Source: an uncultured Lentisphaerota bacterium (GTDB taxonomy: Bacteria > Verrucomicrobiota > Kiritimatiellia > CAIQIC01). Taken from it: a DNA stretch of 64,000 bases. Position 1 is the stretch's first letter, and the number at the start of each line of letters is the position of its first letter. The notes below the pieces were generated by a model. The model was given only the letters and a program-made list of their open reading frames with translations, ran no database searches and had not been told where the DNA came from. The translations under genes and the position numbers were made by a program. Shown one piece after another: positions 35,160 to 43,440 of the stretch. Location of the stretch: positions 1-64,000 of the forward strand of contig CAISWQ010000042.1 in assembly GCA_903889245.1 (NCBI GenBank), read 5' to 3'.

Positions 35160-36644
35160 ATGAAAACATCCACGACGCGGCGCTCGTTTTTGAAGACCTC
35201 GGCGTTCGGTGTCGCCGGCTCGGCGGCGCTGGCGCGGCAGATAACGACGGCAGAAGCACCGGCGGGAAAGACTTTTTCGTTCACGCGCGATATTCCGGTC
35301 GAGGAGGGTTGGGACGTGATCGTCGCCGGCGGCGGGCCGGCGGGCTCGGCCGCAGCCATCTGCGCCGCGCGGCTCGGCGCGAAAGTCCTGCTGCTCGAGG
35401 GACTCGGCTGCCTCGGCGGCACGGGCACGAGCGCGCTGGTCTCCTACTGGTATTCGCTGACCGATGGCGTGAACAGTCTCGTCGGCGGCCTGTGTCTGGA
35501 ACTGGTCCAGACGCTGTGCAAGGGAAACGCGGCGTCGCCGAACGCCATCGAGAAATTCCAGCAGGGCAAGCCGGTCGGCTCGATCGGCTTCCAGCCGGAG
35601 GCGATGAAGATCCTGCTCGACAAGCTCTGCCGCGACGCGGGTGTCGAGATCCGTTTCTTCACGCACGTCATCGCGGCCGACGCCGATCGCGAAGCGCGGC
35701 GCGTCCGTAGTGTCATCACCAGCAGCGTCGAGGGCCTGCGCTGCCTGCGCGCGCCGATGTTCATTGATGCGACGGGCGACGCGGTCCTTGCCGACTGCTG
35801 CGGCGCGCCGGCGCGCGCGGCGGGTCGCGATACGCCCAAGATTATGCCGCCGACGCTCTGCGCCGCGTTGGCCGACGTGGACTGGGACCGCTTCTACAAA
35901 AAGAACCAGCAGGCGACGATCGAGCAGGCGATTGCCGATGGCTTTTTCTCGCAGGCCGACCGCCATGTGCCGGGCGTCATCCGCAACGGGCCGGGCAACA
36001 CGGCCATGATGAATGCCGGCCACCTCTTCCACGCTAACGCGCTCCAGACGCGCAGCCTCTCCGATGCGATGGTGCGCGGCCGCCAGCTCGTGCAGGAATA
36101 CGCCGCGTTCTACCGCAAGTACATGCCCGGCTGCGAAAAAATGCAGGTGCTCGCCACCGGCGCGCTGCTCGGCATCCGCGAGTCGCGGCGTGTGGTCGGC
36201 GAGTACGAACTGGGCCACGCCGACTTCAAGGCGCGCCGCCACTTCCCTGACCAGATCGCCGTTTACTCGAAGGCCATTGACATCCACGTCTATGACTTGA
36301 GCCCGGAGGAGTACAAGCGCTACCACGAGGAATACACGCAGCTCGACAAGCCCAAGCGTGGCGAGAGCTACGGTCTGCCCTACGGCATCCTCGTGCCCAG
36401 GGGCTGGGCGAACTTGTGGGTCGCCGGCCGCTGCAACAGCAGCGACGTGAAGGTCAACGGCGCGATCCGCGACCAGCCCGCGTGCTCGCTGATGGGCCAG
36501 GCCGCCGGCACCGCCGCCGTGCAGGCGCTGCGCCTTAACCAGACCGCGTGCAACCTCGATACCGCGCAGCTCGTCGAGACACTCCGCAAGCACGGTGCCT
36601 GCCTGCCACAACCGGAACTCACCAAAACCATGACGCGGTCATGA
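35160..36644 (+). CDS. Tat-exported FAD-dependent oxidoreductase
   Basis: A 494-residue flavoprotein of the FAD_oxidored group. The twin-arginine signal is TRRSFLKTS. The dinucleotide-binding motif is VIVAGGGPAGSAAAICAARLGAKVLLLE, followed by GCLGGTGTSALV. The C-terminal nucleotide block reads NLWVAGRCNSSDVKVNGAIRDQPACSLMGQAAGTAA. Substrate unknown. The start is the ATG at 35160, and the stop overlaps the next start (ATGA). Confidence 0.88.
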   Translation: MKTSTTRRSFLKTSAFGVAGSAALARQITTAEAPAGKTFSFTRDIPVEEGWDVIVAGGGPAGSAAAICAARLGAKVLLLEGLGCLGGTGTSALVSYWYSLTDGVNSLVGGLCLELVQTLCKGNAASPNAIEKFQQGKPVGSIGFQPEAMKILLDKLCRDAGVEIRFFTHVIAADADREARRVRSVITSSVEGLRCLRAPMFIDATGDAVLADCCGAPARAAGRDTPKIMPPTLCAALADVDWDRFYKKNQQATIEQAIADGFFSQADRHVPGVIRNGPGNTAMMNAGHLFHANALQTRSLSDAMVRGRQLVQEYAAFYRKYMPGCEKMQVLATGALLGIRESRRVVGEYELGHADFKARRHFPDQIAVYSKAIDIHVYDLSPEEYKRYHEEYTQLDKPKRGESYGLPYGILVPRGWANLWVAGRCNSSDVKVNGAIRDQPACSLMGQAAGTAAVQALRLNQTACNLDTAQLVETLRKHGACLPQPELTKTMTRS

Positions 36645-37102
36645 AGCTGTGTACCAGCACGACCATACGTACGAGTTGCGAGCGGCTGTGGCCGCTGCTT
36701 ACGAGTTCGCAGATGACAGCCTCGGACTTTTTTTGTTTGGGCCTTCCCCGGCCGGTGGCCTGTGAGTTACCCGACCAGGCGGGCGGGGTGGGATGTGAGC
36801 GGCGCTGCATCTCCGATCGCGGCACCATCACGCAGGTCCTCACCGAGTGGAAGCCGCCGCAGCGGCTGGCCTTTCGCATGGTCGCCACGGACCACACATG
36901 GGGTCGGCACGTGGCGTCCATCGAGGAGACTTTCGTGCTGACGGCCGTGCGCGCCGGCACGCGTATCACGCGGATCACCCGGCTGACTGCGCGCGGACCA
37001 TGGAGCTGGCTGAAGGAACTCCTGTTTTGCGTGGGCGTGAAGCGGGTGCATCTCTACGTTTTCAAGAACTGGCGGCTCCAGACCGAGGTCGCCAAGGTGT
37101 GA
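36641..37102 (+). CDS. SRPBCC (START-like) domain protein
   Basis: A 153-residue cytoplasmic protein with the SRPBCC helix-grip pattern: TIRTSCERLWPLL at the start, RGTITQVLTEWKPPQRLAFRMV, SIEETFVLTAVRAGTRITRITRLT and a C-terminal helix VKRVHLYVFKNW. Such proteins bind small hydrophobic ligands. The start lies in an ATGA overlap with the FAD oxidoreductase. Function unknown. Confidence 0.7.
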   Translation: MKLCTSTTIRTSCERLWPLLTSSQMTASDFFCLGLPRPVACELPDQAGGVGCERRCISDRGTITQVLTEWKPPQRLAFRMVATDHTWGRHVASIEETFVLTAVRAGTRITRITRLTARGPWSWLKELLFCVGVKRVHLYVFKNWRLQTEVAKV

Positions 37103-37123
37103 ATGTGCCGCCAGGCGGCCCGC

Positions 37124-37206
37124 TTTTTCCAGGGCTTGGAAATGGAACCGGATGTTTTTCCAAGCCTTGGAAGATTTCGCGGAGATTTTTCCAGGGCTTG
37201 GAAATA
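37124..37206. repeat. 31-bp-period palindrome array, 3 units
   Basis: Cores at 37129, 37160 and 37191 (31 and 31 bp). The outer two have CCAGGGCTTGG instead of CCAAGCCTTGG. Confidence 0.92.
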
Positions 37207-37222
37207 TTGGAGCACGCCGTAC

Positions 37223-37251
37223 TTGCCTCGCCGGGGCCGCTGCCCTAGCAT
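37223..37251 (+). promoter_or_regulatory. Promoter of the FNT channel gene
   Basis: TTGCCT, 17-bp spacer, TAGCAT, 29 bp before the start codon. Confidence 0.65.
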
Positions 37252-37280
37252 GGCCGCGCTTGTGCAACAGGAGAGCGAAA

Positions 37281-38114
37281 ATGGCCGATAACGCAGGCAG
37301 ACAGGAACAGATGTCGCAGTCCTACAACCCGGTGCTCTCGCCGCGCGAGGCGTCGCAGACGATCTCCGCGCTGGGCATCCGCAAGGCCAACACCCGCAGT
37401 TGGCAACTGCTGCTCCTGGGCGTGCTGGCGGGCGTCTATATCGGCATCGGCTCGCACCTGTTCCTCGTCGCCATGCAGGCCGGTATGGGCCGGCTGGTCG
37501 GCGGCGCGGCCTTCGGCGTCGGGCTGGTGCTGGTGGTCGTCGCGGGCGCGGAGCTGTTCACCGGCAACATCATCATGGTCATCGGCACGCTGACGCGCAA
37601 GTTCACCATCGGCCGCATGGTGCGGAGCTGGCTGGCGGTGTACATCGGCAACGCGGTCGGCGCGCTGCTCTTCGTGGCGCTGATGTGGCACGCCGGGCTG
37701 CTCGCCCAGCATGGGACGGCGACGGCGGTCGGCCAGTATGCCGGCGAGGTCGCCACCGCGAAGCTCCAGCTTACGTTCACGGAGGCGTTCATCCGCGGCA
37801 TCCTCTGCAACATGCTGGTCGTCCTCGCGATCATTATGGCGATCCTCTCGAAGGACATCATCTCGAAGATCGCCTGCTGCATTTTGCCGATCATGGCGTT
37901 CGTCGCCTCCGGCTTCGAGCACAGCATCGCCAACATGTACCTGATCCCCGCCGGCCTGCTGGCCCAGGGCGGCGGCTGGTCCACGCTTGGCGCGAGCCTG
38001 CAGAACATCATCCCCGTCACGCTGGGCAACATCGTCGGCGGCCTCGCCATCCTGCTGCTGCACCCCAACCGCATCCGCCAGTTCATCCTGCTCACGACGG
38101 GAAAATCGGTTTGA
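37281..38114 (+). CDS. Formate/nitrite transporter family channel
   Basis: A 277-residue inner-membrane FNT-family channel (FocA, NirC or HSC type) with six membrane helices. Family blocks: LLLGVLAGVYIGIGSHLFLVAM, VVAGAELFTGNIIMVIG, FIRGILCNMLVVLAI and CCILPIMAFVASGFEHSIANMYLIPAG, which supplies the family His in GFEHS. AGGAG lies seven bases before the ATG at 37281. Upstream extension runs through a stop-free palindrome array and is rejected. Whether formate, nitrite or hydrosulfide is carried cannot be decided. Confidence 0.9.
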   Translation: MADNAGRQEQMSQSYNPVLSPREASQTISALGIRKANTRSWQLLLLGVLAGVYIGIGSHLFLVAMQAGMGRLVGGAAFGVGLVLVVVAGAELFTGNIIMVIGTLTRKFTIGRMVRSWLAVYIGNAVGALLFVALMWHAGLLAQHGTATAVGQYAGEVATAKLQLTFTEAFIRGILCNMLVVLAIIMAILSKDIISKIACCILPIMAFVASGFEHSIANMYLIPAGLLAQGGGWSTLGASLQNIIPVTLGNIVGGLAILLLHPNRIRQFILLTTGKSV

Positions 38115-38132
38115 CCGCGTGGGGCTTTTGCC

Positions 38133-38354
38133 ATGCGCTATGTGGAATTTAAGGCGGCGATCGAGCGGCACCTGCGGGAAAATCGCGGCGGGGCGACATG
38201 GGTGGACCTGCGCGACACACTCGCGCTGCCCTATGACCGGCCGTGCCCGGAATGGACGGCCCGCCTGGAAAAAGAAATCGGCCTCGTCCGCCGCAAAAGC
38301 TCCGGCCGCGCCCTCGTCTGGCAACTGCGGCCACGGGCCAAGGCCAAAAGCTGA
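38133..38354 (+). CDS. Small conserved-looking protein, function unknown
   Basis: A 73-residue protein starting 18 bp after the FNT stop: VEFKAAIERHLRENRGGATWVDLRDTLALPYDRPCPEWTARLEKEIGL is its main body in outline, consistent with a small winged-helix-like fold (helix, turn, helix, then RALVWQLR as a wing strand). No catalytic motif. Coding is supported by its compact, hydrophobically patterned sequence and close spacing to the FNT gene. Confidence 0.6.
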   Translation: MRYVEFKAAIERHLRENRGGATWVDLRDTLALPYDRPCPEWTARLEKEIGLVRRKSSGRALVWQLRPRAKAKS

Positions 38355-38444
38355 CCTCCGCGCCACCCGCCACAAACGGATGACTTCATGGACACGGCGG
38401 CCAGTCGGCTTGTCCGTTGTGTCTTTTCTGTCTGTTGCTGCGAT

Positions 38445-38473
38445 TTAGGCTGGCCGCACTCTGACGAGCGCGG
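38445..38473. repeat. GTAGCCGCGTTCGT-family palindrome
   Basis: Reverse-oriented copy (GCCGCACTCTGACGAGCGCG GCTAC) of the family found at 40241, 40355, 40504, 40620 and 41947. Confidence 0.65.
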
Positions 38474-38545
38474 CTACAGGACAAAATTCCTTCCCCGCCG
38501 CTCTTTCTTAATTCTTCCTTCTGCCCTCTACCTTTCTTTCCGCGC

Positions 38546-38574
38546 TTGCCCCGCCCCCGCCGCGGCCCTAGCAT
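38546..38574 (+). promoter_or_regulatory. Promoter of the small membrane protein gene
   Basis: TTGCCC, 17-bp spacer, TAGCAT, 46 bp before the ATG. Nearly the same as the FNT promoter, including a GCCGC-rich spacer. Confidence 0.6.
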
Positions 38575-38620
38575 CGCCGCAGGCGGAGAACCATCCCCAA
38601 AGCGGCAAAAGGGCGCGAAC

Positions 38621-38938
38621 ATGAAAACGGATGACAGAAAAATCATTCTCTCTCAGTGGCAAGCCTTGCATCAAGGCGAGGGGTTGAAACACGTTGTCCG
38701 TATTTATCGGATACTGTGGGCCTTGGGCTTTCTCGCCTGCCTGGCTGCCGTTGTGTGCGTTTTTCTTGGCACACACCCAATCCTGCCGGCGGTAATTTCA
38801 GCTGTCATGGGGTGGCTTGTAGCCGAGAGTAACGCATTGCGAACACGGTTATCGCAGTGGCCGATCATTGAGGCGTATATCAAGTGGGATCAGGTTCAGA
38901 TGGATCTGAATGCTGAAACAGAAAACCGCGCCAAATAG
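38621..38938 (+). CDS. Small inner-membrane protein with two hydrophobic segments
   Basis: A 105-residue protein with membrane segments at about 28-50 (ILWALGFLACLAAVVCVFLG) and 55-68, flanked by charged ends. Its GC content is visibly lower than that of its neighbours, suggesting separate origin. A promoter matching the local consensus precedes it. No family recognised. Confidence 0.65.
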   Translation: MKTDDRKIILSQWQALHQGEGLKHVVRIYRILWALGFLACLAAVVCVFLGTHPILPAVISAVMGWLVAESNALRTRLSQWPIIEAYIKWDQVQMDLNAETENRAK

Positions 38939-38989
38939 AAAAGCTGAATCACACCGCCTGATTTTGCCGGAATAATCTTGGTTGTTTCC

Positions 38990-39026
38990 GAAACAAACCA
39001 GCGGATGGCGATTGCTCGCCATCCGC
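38990..39026 (-). terminator. Probable terminator of the sugar kinase gene
   Basis: Minus strand: 11-bp stem GCGGATGGCGA/TCGCCATCCGC with a four-base loop, followed by TGGTTTGTTT. It lies 31 bp past the kinase stop. Confidence 0.55.
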
Positions 39027-39056
39027 TGTTCGCTATCTGCTAACCGCTATGTCCGC

Positions 39057-40139
39057 TTAGCGCTGGATGCGGGCGGAACCGCCTTTGGAGAGGTTCTTGA
39101 CCTGCTCGAGTGTGGCCATGGTGGTATCGCCGATGAAGGTCGTCAGCAGCGCGCCGTGGGCCCAGCCGAGGTTGACCGCTTCCTGCTCGGTGACGCCGGA
39201 GAGCAGGCCGTAGATGAAGCCGGCCGCGTAGCCATCGCCGCCGCCGACGCGGTCCACCACGTCGAGCTCGCAGGTCGGGGCCTGGAAGGTCTGGCCATCA
39301 ATCCACGCGACCGCGCTCCACGAGTGGCGGTTGGTGGAGTGGACTTCGCGCAGGGTGGTGGCGACGACCTTGACGTTCGGGAACTTCTTCGTGGCCTGCT
39401 TGATGACGGCGAAGAAGGCGCTCGGGTCGAGCTTCGACTTGGCTTCCACGTCCTGGCCCTCGATGCCGAGGCCCTTCTGCAAATCCTCCTCGTTGCCGAC
39501 GAGCACATCCACGTGCTGGACGATGCGCGCGAGGACGTCCACGGCCTTGTCCTGCCCGCCCCAGATGTCCCAGAGCTTCTGGCGGTAGTTGAGGTCAAAC
39601 GAGGTGATCGCGCCGGCGGCCTTGGCGGCCTTCATGGCCTCGACAATCAATTCGCCGGTGGTCTCGGAGAGCGCGGCGAAGATGCCGCCGCTGTGGAACC
39701 ACCGCACGCCGGAGCCGAAGATTTCCTGCCAGTTGAAGTCGCCGGGCTTGAGCTGGCCGGCGGCCTCGTTGGAGCGGTTATAGAACACCACGGGCGCGCG
39801 GACGCCGTGGCCGCGGTCGCTGAAGACCGTCGCCATGTTCGGGCCGCGGACGCCGTCGTGCTTGAACTGTTTGAAGAACGGCTTGACGCCCATCGCGCGG
39901 ACGCGCTCGGCGATCAGGTCGCCGATGGGATAGTTGACCATCGCGCTGGCGATGCCGGTCTTGAGGCGGAAGCAGTCGGACAGGTTCGCCGAGACGTTGA
40001 ACTCGCCGCCGCTGACGTGGATGTCGCAGTGCGAGGCCTTGCGGAACGGGATGATGCCGGGATCGAGGCGGTGAACCAGCGCGCCGAGCGAGAGGAAGTC
40101 GAGCGCGCCATCGGGACGGATATTCAGACCATATTTCAT
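39057..40139 (-). CDS. PfkB-family sugar kinase, KdgK-like
   Basis: A 360-residue cytoplasmic carbohydrate kinase of the ribokinase family. Motif HVSGGEFNVSANLSDCF is the N-terminal sugar-binding signature. SFDLNYRQKLW and VLVGNEEDL resemble 2-keto-3-deoxygluconate kinases, and DRVGGGDGYAAGFIYG carries the catalytic Asp and anion hole. AGGAGAAAAAG lies just before the ATG. It phosphorylates a sugar acid or sugar; KDG is the best guess from SFDLNYR and is not proven. A hairpin terminator follows. Confidence 0.85.
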   Translation of the reverse strand: MKYGLNIRPDGALDFLSLGALVHRLDPGIIPFRKASHCDIHVSGGEFNVSANLSDCFRLKTGIASAMVNYPIGDLIAERVRAMGVKPFFKQFKHDGVRGPNMATVFSDRGHGVRAPVVFYNRSNEAAGQLKPGDFNWQEIFGSGVRWFHSGGIFAALSETTGELIVEAMKAAKAAGAITSFDLNYRQKLWDIWGGQDKAVDVLARIVQHVDVLVGNEEDLQKGLGIEGQDVEAKSKLDPSAFFAVIKQATKKFPNVKVVATTLREVHSTNRHSWSAVAWIDGQTFQAPTCELDVVDRVGGGDGYAAGFIYGLLSGVTEQEAVNLGWAHGALLTTFIGDTTMATLEQVKNLSKGGSARIQR

Positions 40140-40275
40140 CTTTTTCTCCTGGGTTGAAAAACCGGCGCGGACGCTGCCACAGCCGCCCCGCGCCGGTCAA
40201 GCTCAAACGTTTGAGACTGCTGCGGGCGCGCGCTCGTCCTGTAGCCGCTTTCGTTAGAAGGAGGTGGCCGGACAA

Positions 40276-40342
40276 CAAAATCATGAGAACAAAATCATTG
40301 GGGAGCACGTTTCCTCCGCATTATTTTGTAACCATGATTTTG
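40276..40342. repeat. 67-bp CAAAATCATG inverted-repeat element, copy 1
   Basis: Ends are CAAAATCATG and CATGATTTTG; an inner ACAAAATCAT and TTTTGTAAC are conserved with copy 2, while the middle differs. Same length as copy 2. Confidence 0.88.
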
Positions 40343-40413
40343 TGGGATCCAATCCGTAGCCGCGTTCGTCAGAATGCGGCCCACCCCAGACATGCTAAAC
40401 CACGTTTGCGCTT

Positions 40414-40481
40414 GTGGGCGGGAGCTACAGCTCCCGCGTCGGTGTGTGGCGGGGTTCGCGGGACTTGAAAGTCCCACCCAC
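40414..40481. repeat. Twin-hairpin repeat element
   Basis: Arms GTGGGCGGGAGCTACAGC.. and ..AAAGTCCCACCCAC; each arm folds separately (GGGAGCTACAGCTCCC, GGGACTTGAAAGTCCC). Same layout as the element in nuoM. Confidence 0.7.
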
Positions 40482-40538
40482 AAAACCTTTTGGTTGCTGT
40501 CTGGGCCGCACCCCGACGAGTGCGGTTTTGGAGCCACT

Positions 40539-40605
40539 CAAAATCATGGGGACAAAATCATAGGCGCATGCACATGCTCTGCGTGCTTTTATAACCATGA
40601 TTTTG
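40539..40605. repeat. 67-bp CAAAATCATG inverted-repeat element, copy 2
   Basis: Identical ends and length to copy 1, different centre (contains GCATGCACATGC). Confidence 0.88.
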
Positions 40606-40665
40606 AGGGGGTCGCTTTCGTAGCCGCGTTCGTGGGAACGCGGTTCCACGCGGCGAGCCGCGGAG

Positions 40666-41424
40666 CTAGTCCGCCACGCGGCCGAAGCCGAGCGCGATGC
40701 CATGGGAGGGCCGCGTGATCTCCTTTTTGCCCTCGCCCCACCACGTGCCTTCCCAGTAGCCGATGACCTTGTCGTGCTCGTCGAGCCAGAGCTTGATGTT
40801 GCCGTAGCCGAGGCCGTTGCGTTCGGTCTGGTGCGCGAGCGGCGGGTAGACCTCGGGCGCGAAGTGCTTTACCGAGGAACTGTCGAGCACGCGGATGGTG
40901 GTGAACTTGTGCGGCTTGCCGGCGACCGTCTCCACCTGCGGCGCGCCCGGCGGCGCGGCGATGATGGCGGCGTGCCCGGAACTGCTGACTTTTTTGGTCG
41001 TCGCGTTCGTACGCGGCGTCGAGGCCCACGCGATGATGTCGCCCACTTTCAGATCGCGCCAGTCCGCAACCGTCTGCCAGCCGTTGGCGGTGTGGTTCGT
41101 GGCCAGCCCCTGGAAGAAGGCCGCGTAGAAGCGGGCGCGCGGATGTTTGTACTTCGTGTCGAGCGCCTGCACGGAGGCCAGCGCGCGCGGCGCGCATTGC
41201 GACAACACATAGCTGACGAAGCCGGAGCAGTCGTTGCTCGAGAGACAGGCGCCCTGCGCATTGGTCCGGACCTGCTCGGCGCCCGGCGCGTTGAGGTGGC
41301 GGTAGCTCACCGCCGTGGCGTGCGCGAAAACGTTGGTCGCCGTGGCGAAGACCTCCGCCCCGCCCGCCCACGCGCGCGCCGCCAGCAGCAAGCCCAACAA
41401 ACAAAAGCTAGCGATAGACTTCAC
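40666..41424 (-). CDS. Secreted NlpC/P60-like cysteine hydrolase
   Basis: A 252-residue exported protein from a GTG start at 41424, chosen because it gives a clean signal peptide (KSIASFCLLGLLLAARAWA). An ATG at 41478 would add 18 polar residues and overlap the toxin gene more. SNDCSGFVSYVL matches the NlpC/P60 catalytic Cys motif, and SSGHAAIIAA supplies the His. WRDLKVGDIIAW is the usual strand between them. It probably cleaves peptidoglycan peptides or acts as an amidase. The start overlaps the 3' end of the RelE-type toxin gene by 17 bp. Confidence 0.75.
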   Translation of the reverse strand: MKSIASFCLLGLLLAARAWAGGAEVFATATNVFAHATAVSYRHLNAPGAEQVRTNAQGACLSSNDCSGFVSYVLSQCAPRALASVQALDTKYKHPRARFYAAFFQGLATNHTANGWQTVADWRDLKVGDIIAWASTPRTNATTKKVSSSGHAAIIAAPPGAPQVETVAGKPHKFTTIRVLDSSSVKHFAPEVYPPLAHQTERNGLGYGNIKLWLDEHDKVIGYWEGTWWGEGKKEITRPSHGIALGFGRVAD

Positions 41425-41665
41425 GTCGGTGCCCGATTTTGACCACGACCACGGTGATGATGTCATCATGGATTTCATAAAGAATCCGATACACGCCCTG
41501 CCGCACGCGATATTTTTCCTCGCCGGTAAGTTTCTCGCAGCCGACTGGGCGGGGATGATCGGCCAGCGCCTTGATGCGCTCGATGATGCGCAGGCGATCA
41601 GGCTTGGGCAGGGCCTCCAGTTCCTTCGCGGCCGAGGCCTTGAGCAGAATTTTATATTTTGCCAC
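41408..41665 (-). CDS. RelE/ParE-family toxin
   Basis: An 85-residue toxin of the RelE superfamily: YKILLKASAAKELEALPKPDRLRIIERIKALADHPRP is the typical N-terminal helix pair, followed by KLTGEEKYRVRQGVYRILYEI and the basic end VVKIGHRREVYR. These toxins usually cleave mRNA on the ribosome. It overlaps the antitoxin gene by 14 bp, the normal arrangement. Confidence 0.93.
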   Translation of the reverse strand: MAKYKILLKASAAKELEALPKPDRLRIIERIKALADHPRPVGCEKLTGEEKYRVRQGVYRILYEIHDDIITVVVVKIGHRREVYR

Positions 41666-41885
41666 GGCGTTTCAGGTCCTTGAGAACGTCTTCGAACGCC
41701 AGGGTGGGTTCCTTGGCGCGATGTTCAAAAGCGGCCAGATCCTCGGCATCCTCGCGCAGGCTCCAGCGCACGGCGGAGTTGATCAGGGCCGAGAGGGTAC
41801 TCTCCGTCTCCACGGCCTTGAATTGCAGGGCGCGTTGCAGGTCGGGTTCGAGGTAGACCGTCGCGCGTTGTAGGGCTGTCTTCAT
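41652..41885 (-). CDS. Ribbon-helix-helix antitoxin partner
   Basis: A 77-residue protein with an N-terminal RHH strand and helices (RATVYLEPDLQRALQFKAVETESTLSALINSAV in outline) and an acidic C-terminal tail that would wrap the toxin (DAEDLAAFEHRAKEPTLAFEDVLKDL). It is located first in the pair, as in RelB/CopG-type modules. Confidence 0.88.
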   Translation of the reverse strand: MKTALQRATVYLEPDLQRALQFKAVETESTLSALINSAVRWSLREDAEDLAAFEHRAKEPTLAFEDVLKDLKRRGKI

Positions 41886-41892
41886 GGCGGCA

Positions 41893-41920
41893 CCATAACG
41901 TTATAACGCCATGGCGTCAA
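41893..41920 (-). promoter_or_regulatory. Toxin-antitoxin promoter and operator
   Basis: Minus strand: TTGACG, 16-bp spacer, TTATGG, seven bases before the antitoxin ATG. The overlapping palindromes ATAACGTTAT (41895-41904) and GTTATAAC (41900-41907) cover the -10 and look like an RHH operator. Confidence 0.6.
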
Positions 41921-41946
41921 ACAGTGACTGTACGGGTGGAGCATGC

Positions 41947-41975
41947 GTAGCCGCGTTCATGAGAACGCGGCCCGC
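41947..41975. repeat. GTAGCCGCGTTCAT-family palindrome
   Basis: CCGCGTTC/GAACGCGG arms around ATGA, between the toxin-antitoxin pair and the LarA-like gene. Confidence 0.8.
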
Positions 41976-42046
41976 CCTGCCCACAGAATGGCTCGCGAGT
42001 ACGCTCGCCCTCCCGTTGGAGGATTGGTCACGGCCCGGCTTTTTCC

Positions 42047-42075
42047 TTGCGGGCGGGCGGGCGCGCCGCTAGCTT
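42047..42075 (+). promoter_or_regulatory. Promoter of the LarA-like gene
   Basis: TTGCGG, 17-bp spacer, TAGCTT, 28 bp before the ATG. Confidence 0.6.
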
Positions 42076-42103
42076 TCCGCGTCAACTTTCAGGAGCACTC
42101 ATC

Positions 42104-43375
42104 ATGAACGGACAAGGTTCTGCGGAGCGGATGCTGACGGCGGCGGAAGCGGAAAAGATCGTACAGCAGGCGGCGGCGGGCTGGCAGCTCGATGGGAAAC
42201 GCGTGCTCGCGCTGATCCCCGACCACACGCGCTCGTGCCCGCTCGACCTGCTCTACCGCCTCGCCTACGAGGCGATCGCCCCGCGCGCAAAGTGCCTCGA
42301 CGTGCTCGTCGCGCTCGGCACGCACCCGCCGATGCCGATGGACGCTATCTATCACCGCGTCGGCATCACGCCGGAGCAGCACCGAAGCAAGTACACCAAG
42401 ACGCGCTTCTTCAACCACGCGTGGAACGATCCGGCGCAGCTCATCGAGGTCGGCCGCTTCACGAAGAAGGACATCCGCGAGCTGACCGATGGCCTCTTCG
42501 AGATGGATGTGGGCGTCTCGGTCAACAAGATGATCAACGACTATGATCTGCTGCTGATCCTCGGCCCGGTGTTCCCGCACGAGGTCGTTGGTTTCTCCGG
42601 CGGCTGCAAGTACATCTTCCCCGGCATCGCGGGCGAGGAAATCCTGAACTTCTTCCACTGGCTCGGCGCGGTCATCAGCAACCCGAAGATCATCGGCTGC
42701 AAGTACACGCCGGTGCGCAAGGTGGTGGACCGCGCGGCGGCGCTCCTGCCGATCGAGCGCCGCGCGTTCTGCATGGTCGTGCGCGGCCACGACGGGCTCG
42801 CCGGCCTCTACGCGGGCACGCCGGAGGAGGCGTGGAGCGCTGCCGCCGACCTCTCGCGGCAGGTCCACATCGAGTTCAAGGACCAGCCGTATCACACCGT
42901 GCTCTCGTGCGCGCCGAAGATGTACGACGAGCTGTGGGTGGGCGCCAAGTGCATGTACAAGCTTGAGCCCGTCGTCGCCGATGGCGGCAAGCTGATCATC
43001 TACGCGCCGCACATCCACGAAATCGCCGTCGCGCACGACAAGACCATCCGCGCGATCGGCTACCACACGCGCGACTACTTCCTCAAGCAGTGGGACAAGT
43101 TCAAACATTACCCGTGGGGCGTGATCGCACACTCCACGCACGTCAAGGGTATCGGCAAGTTCGAGAACGGCGTCGAGCAGCCGCGCATCGAGTGCATCCT
43201 CGCCACCGGCATCCCGGAGGCGACGTGTCGCCAGATCAACCTTGGCTACCTGGATCCGGCCAGCATCAACCCCGTCGACTACGCGAATCGCGAGGCCGAG
43301 GGGATCCTGCACGTACCCAAAGCCGGCGAAGTCCTCTACCGCCTGAAGAACGCCCCGCCCGAACTCGGCGGCTGA
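42104..43375 (+). CDS. LarA-family (DUF2088) nickel-pincer racemase-like protein
   Basis: A 423-residue protein of the lactate racemase LarA family. PDHTRSCP and VALGTHPPMP are N-terminal signatures. GGCKYIFPGIAGEEILNFFHW contains the Lys that in LarA carries the pincer cofactor and a His near the nickel site. The DUF2088 members racemise or epimerise different 2-hydroxy acids and sugar acids. No larB, larC or larE cofactor genes are in the window. AGGAGC lies eight bases before the ATG. Confidence 0.85.
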   Translation: MNGQGSAERMLTAAEAEKIVQQAAAGWQLDGKRVLALIPDHTRSCPLDLLYRLAYEAIAPRAKCLDVLVALGTHPPMPMDAIYHRVGITPEQHRSKYTKTRFFNHAWNDPAQLIEVGRFTKKDIRELTDGLFEMDVGVSVNKMINDYDLLLILGPVFPHEVVGFSGGCKYIFPGIAGEEILNFFHWLGAVISNPKIIGCKYTPVRKVVDRAAALLPIERRAFCMVVRGHDGLAGLYAGTPEEAWSAAADLSRQVHIEFKDQPYHTVLSCAPKMYDELWVGAKCMYKLEPVVADGGKLIIYAPHIHEIAVAHDKTIRAIGYHTRDYFLKQWDKFKHYPWGVIAHSTHVKGIGKFENGVEQPRIECILATGIPEATCRQINLGYLDPASINPVDYANREAEGILHVPKAGEVLYRLKNAPPELGG

Positions 43376-43381
43376 AAACGC

Positions 43382-43429
43382 TTCCAAGCTTTGGGGGAAA
43401 TCCCGTCCTTTTTTCCAAGCCTTGGAAAG
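43382..43429. repeat. 31-bp-period palindrome array, 2 units
   Basis: Cores at 43384 (degenerate, CCAAGCTTTGG) and 43415, 31 bp apart. Confidence 0.88.
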
Positions 43430-43440
43430 GCGCGACCGGC

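Larger units (their letters stand above)
40241..40655. repeat. Nested repeat region in a 526-bp gene-free stretch
   Basis: No gene is seen between 40140 and 40665. The stretch holds, in order, a GTAGCCGC-family half-copy (40241), a 67-bp CAAAATCATG element (40276-40342), a GTAGCCGCGTTCGTC copy (40355-40380), a twin-hairpin element (40414-40481), a reversed GCCGCACCCCGACGAG copy (40504-40526), a second 67-bp element (40539-40605) and a GTAGCCGCGTTCGTG copy (40620-40645). Bases 40140-40240 hold only a kinase leader. Confidence 0.8.
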
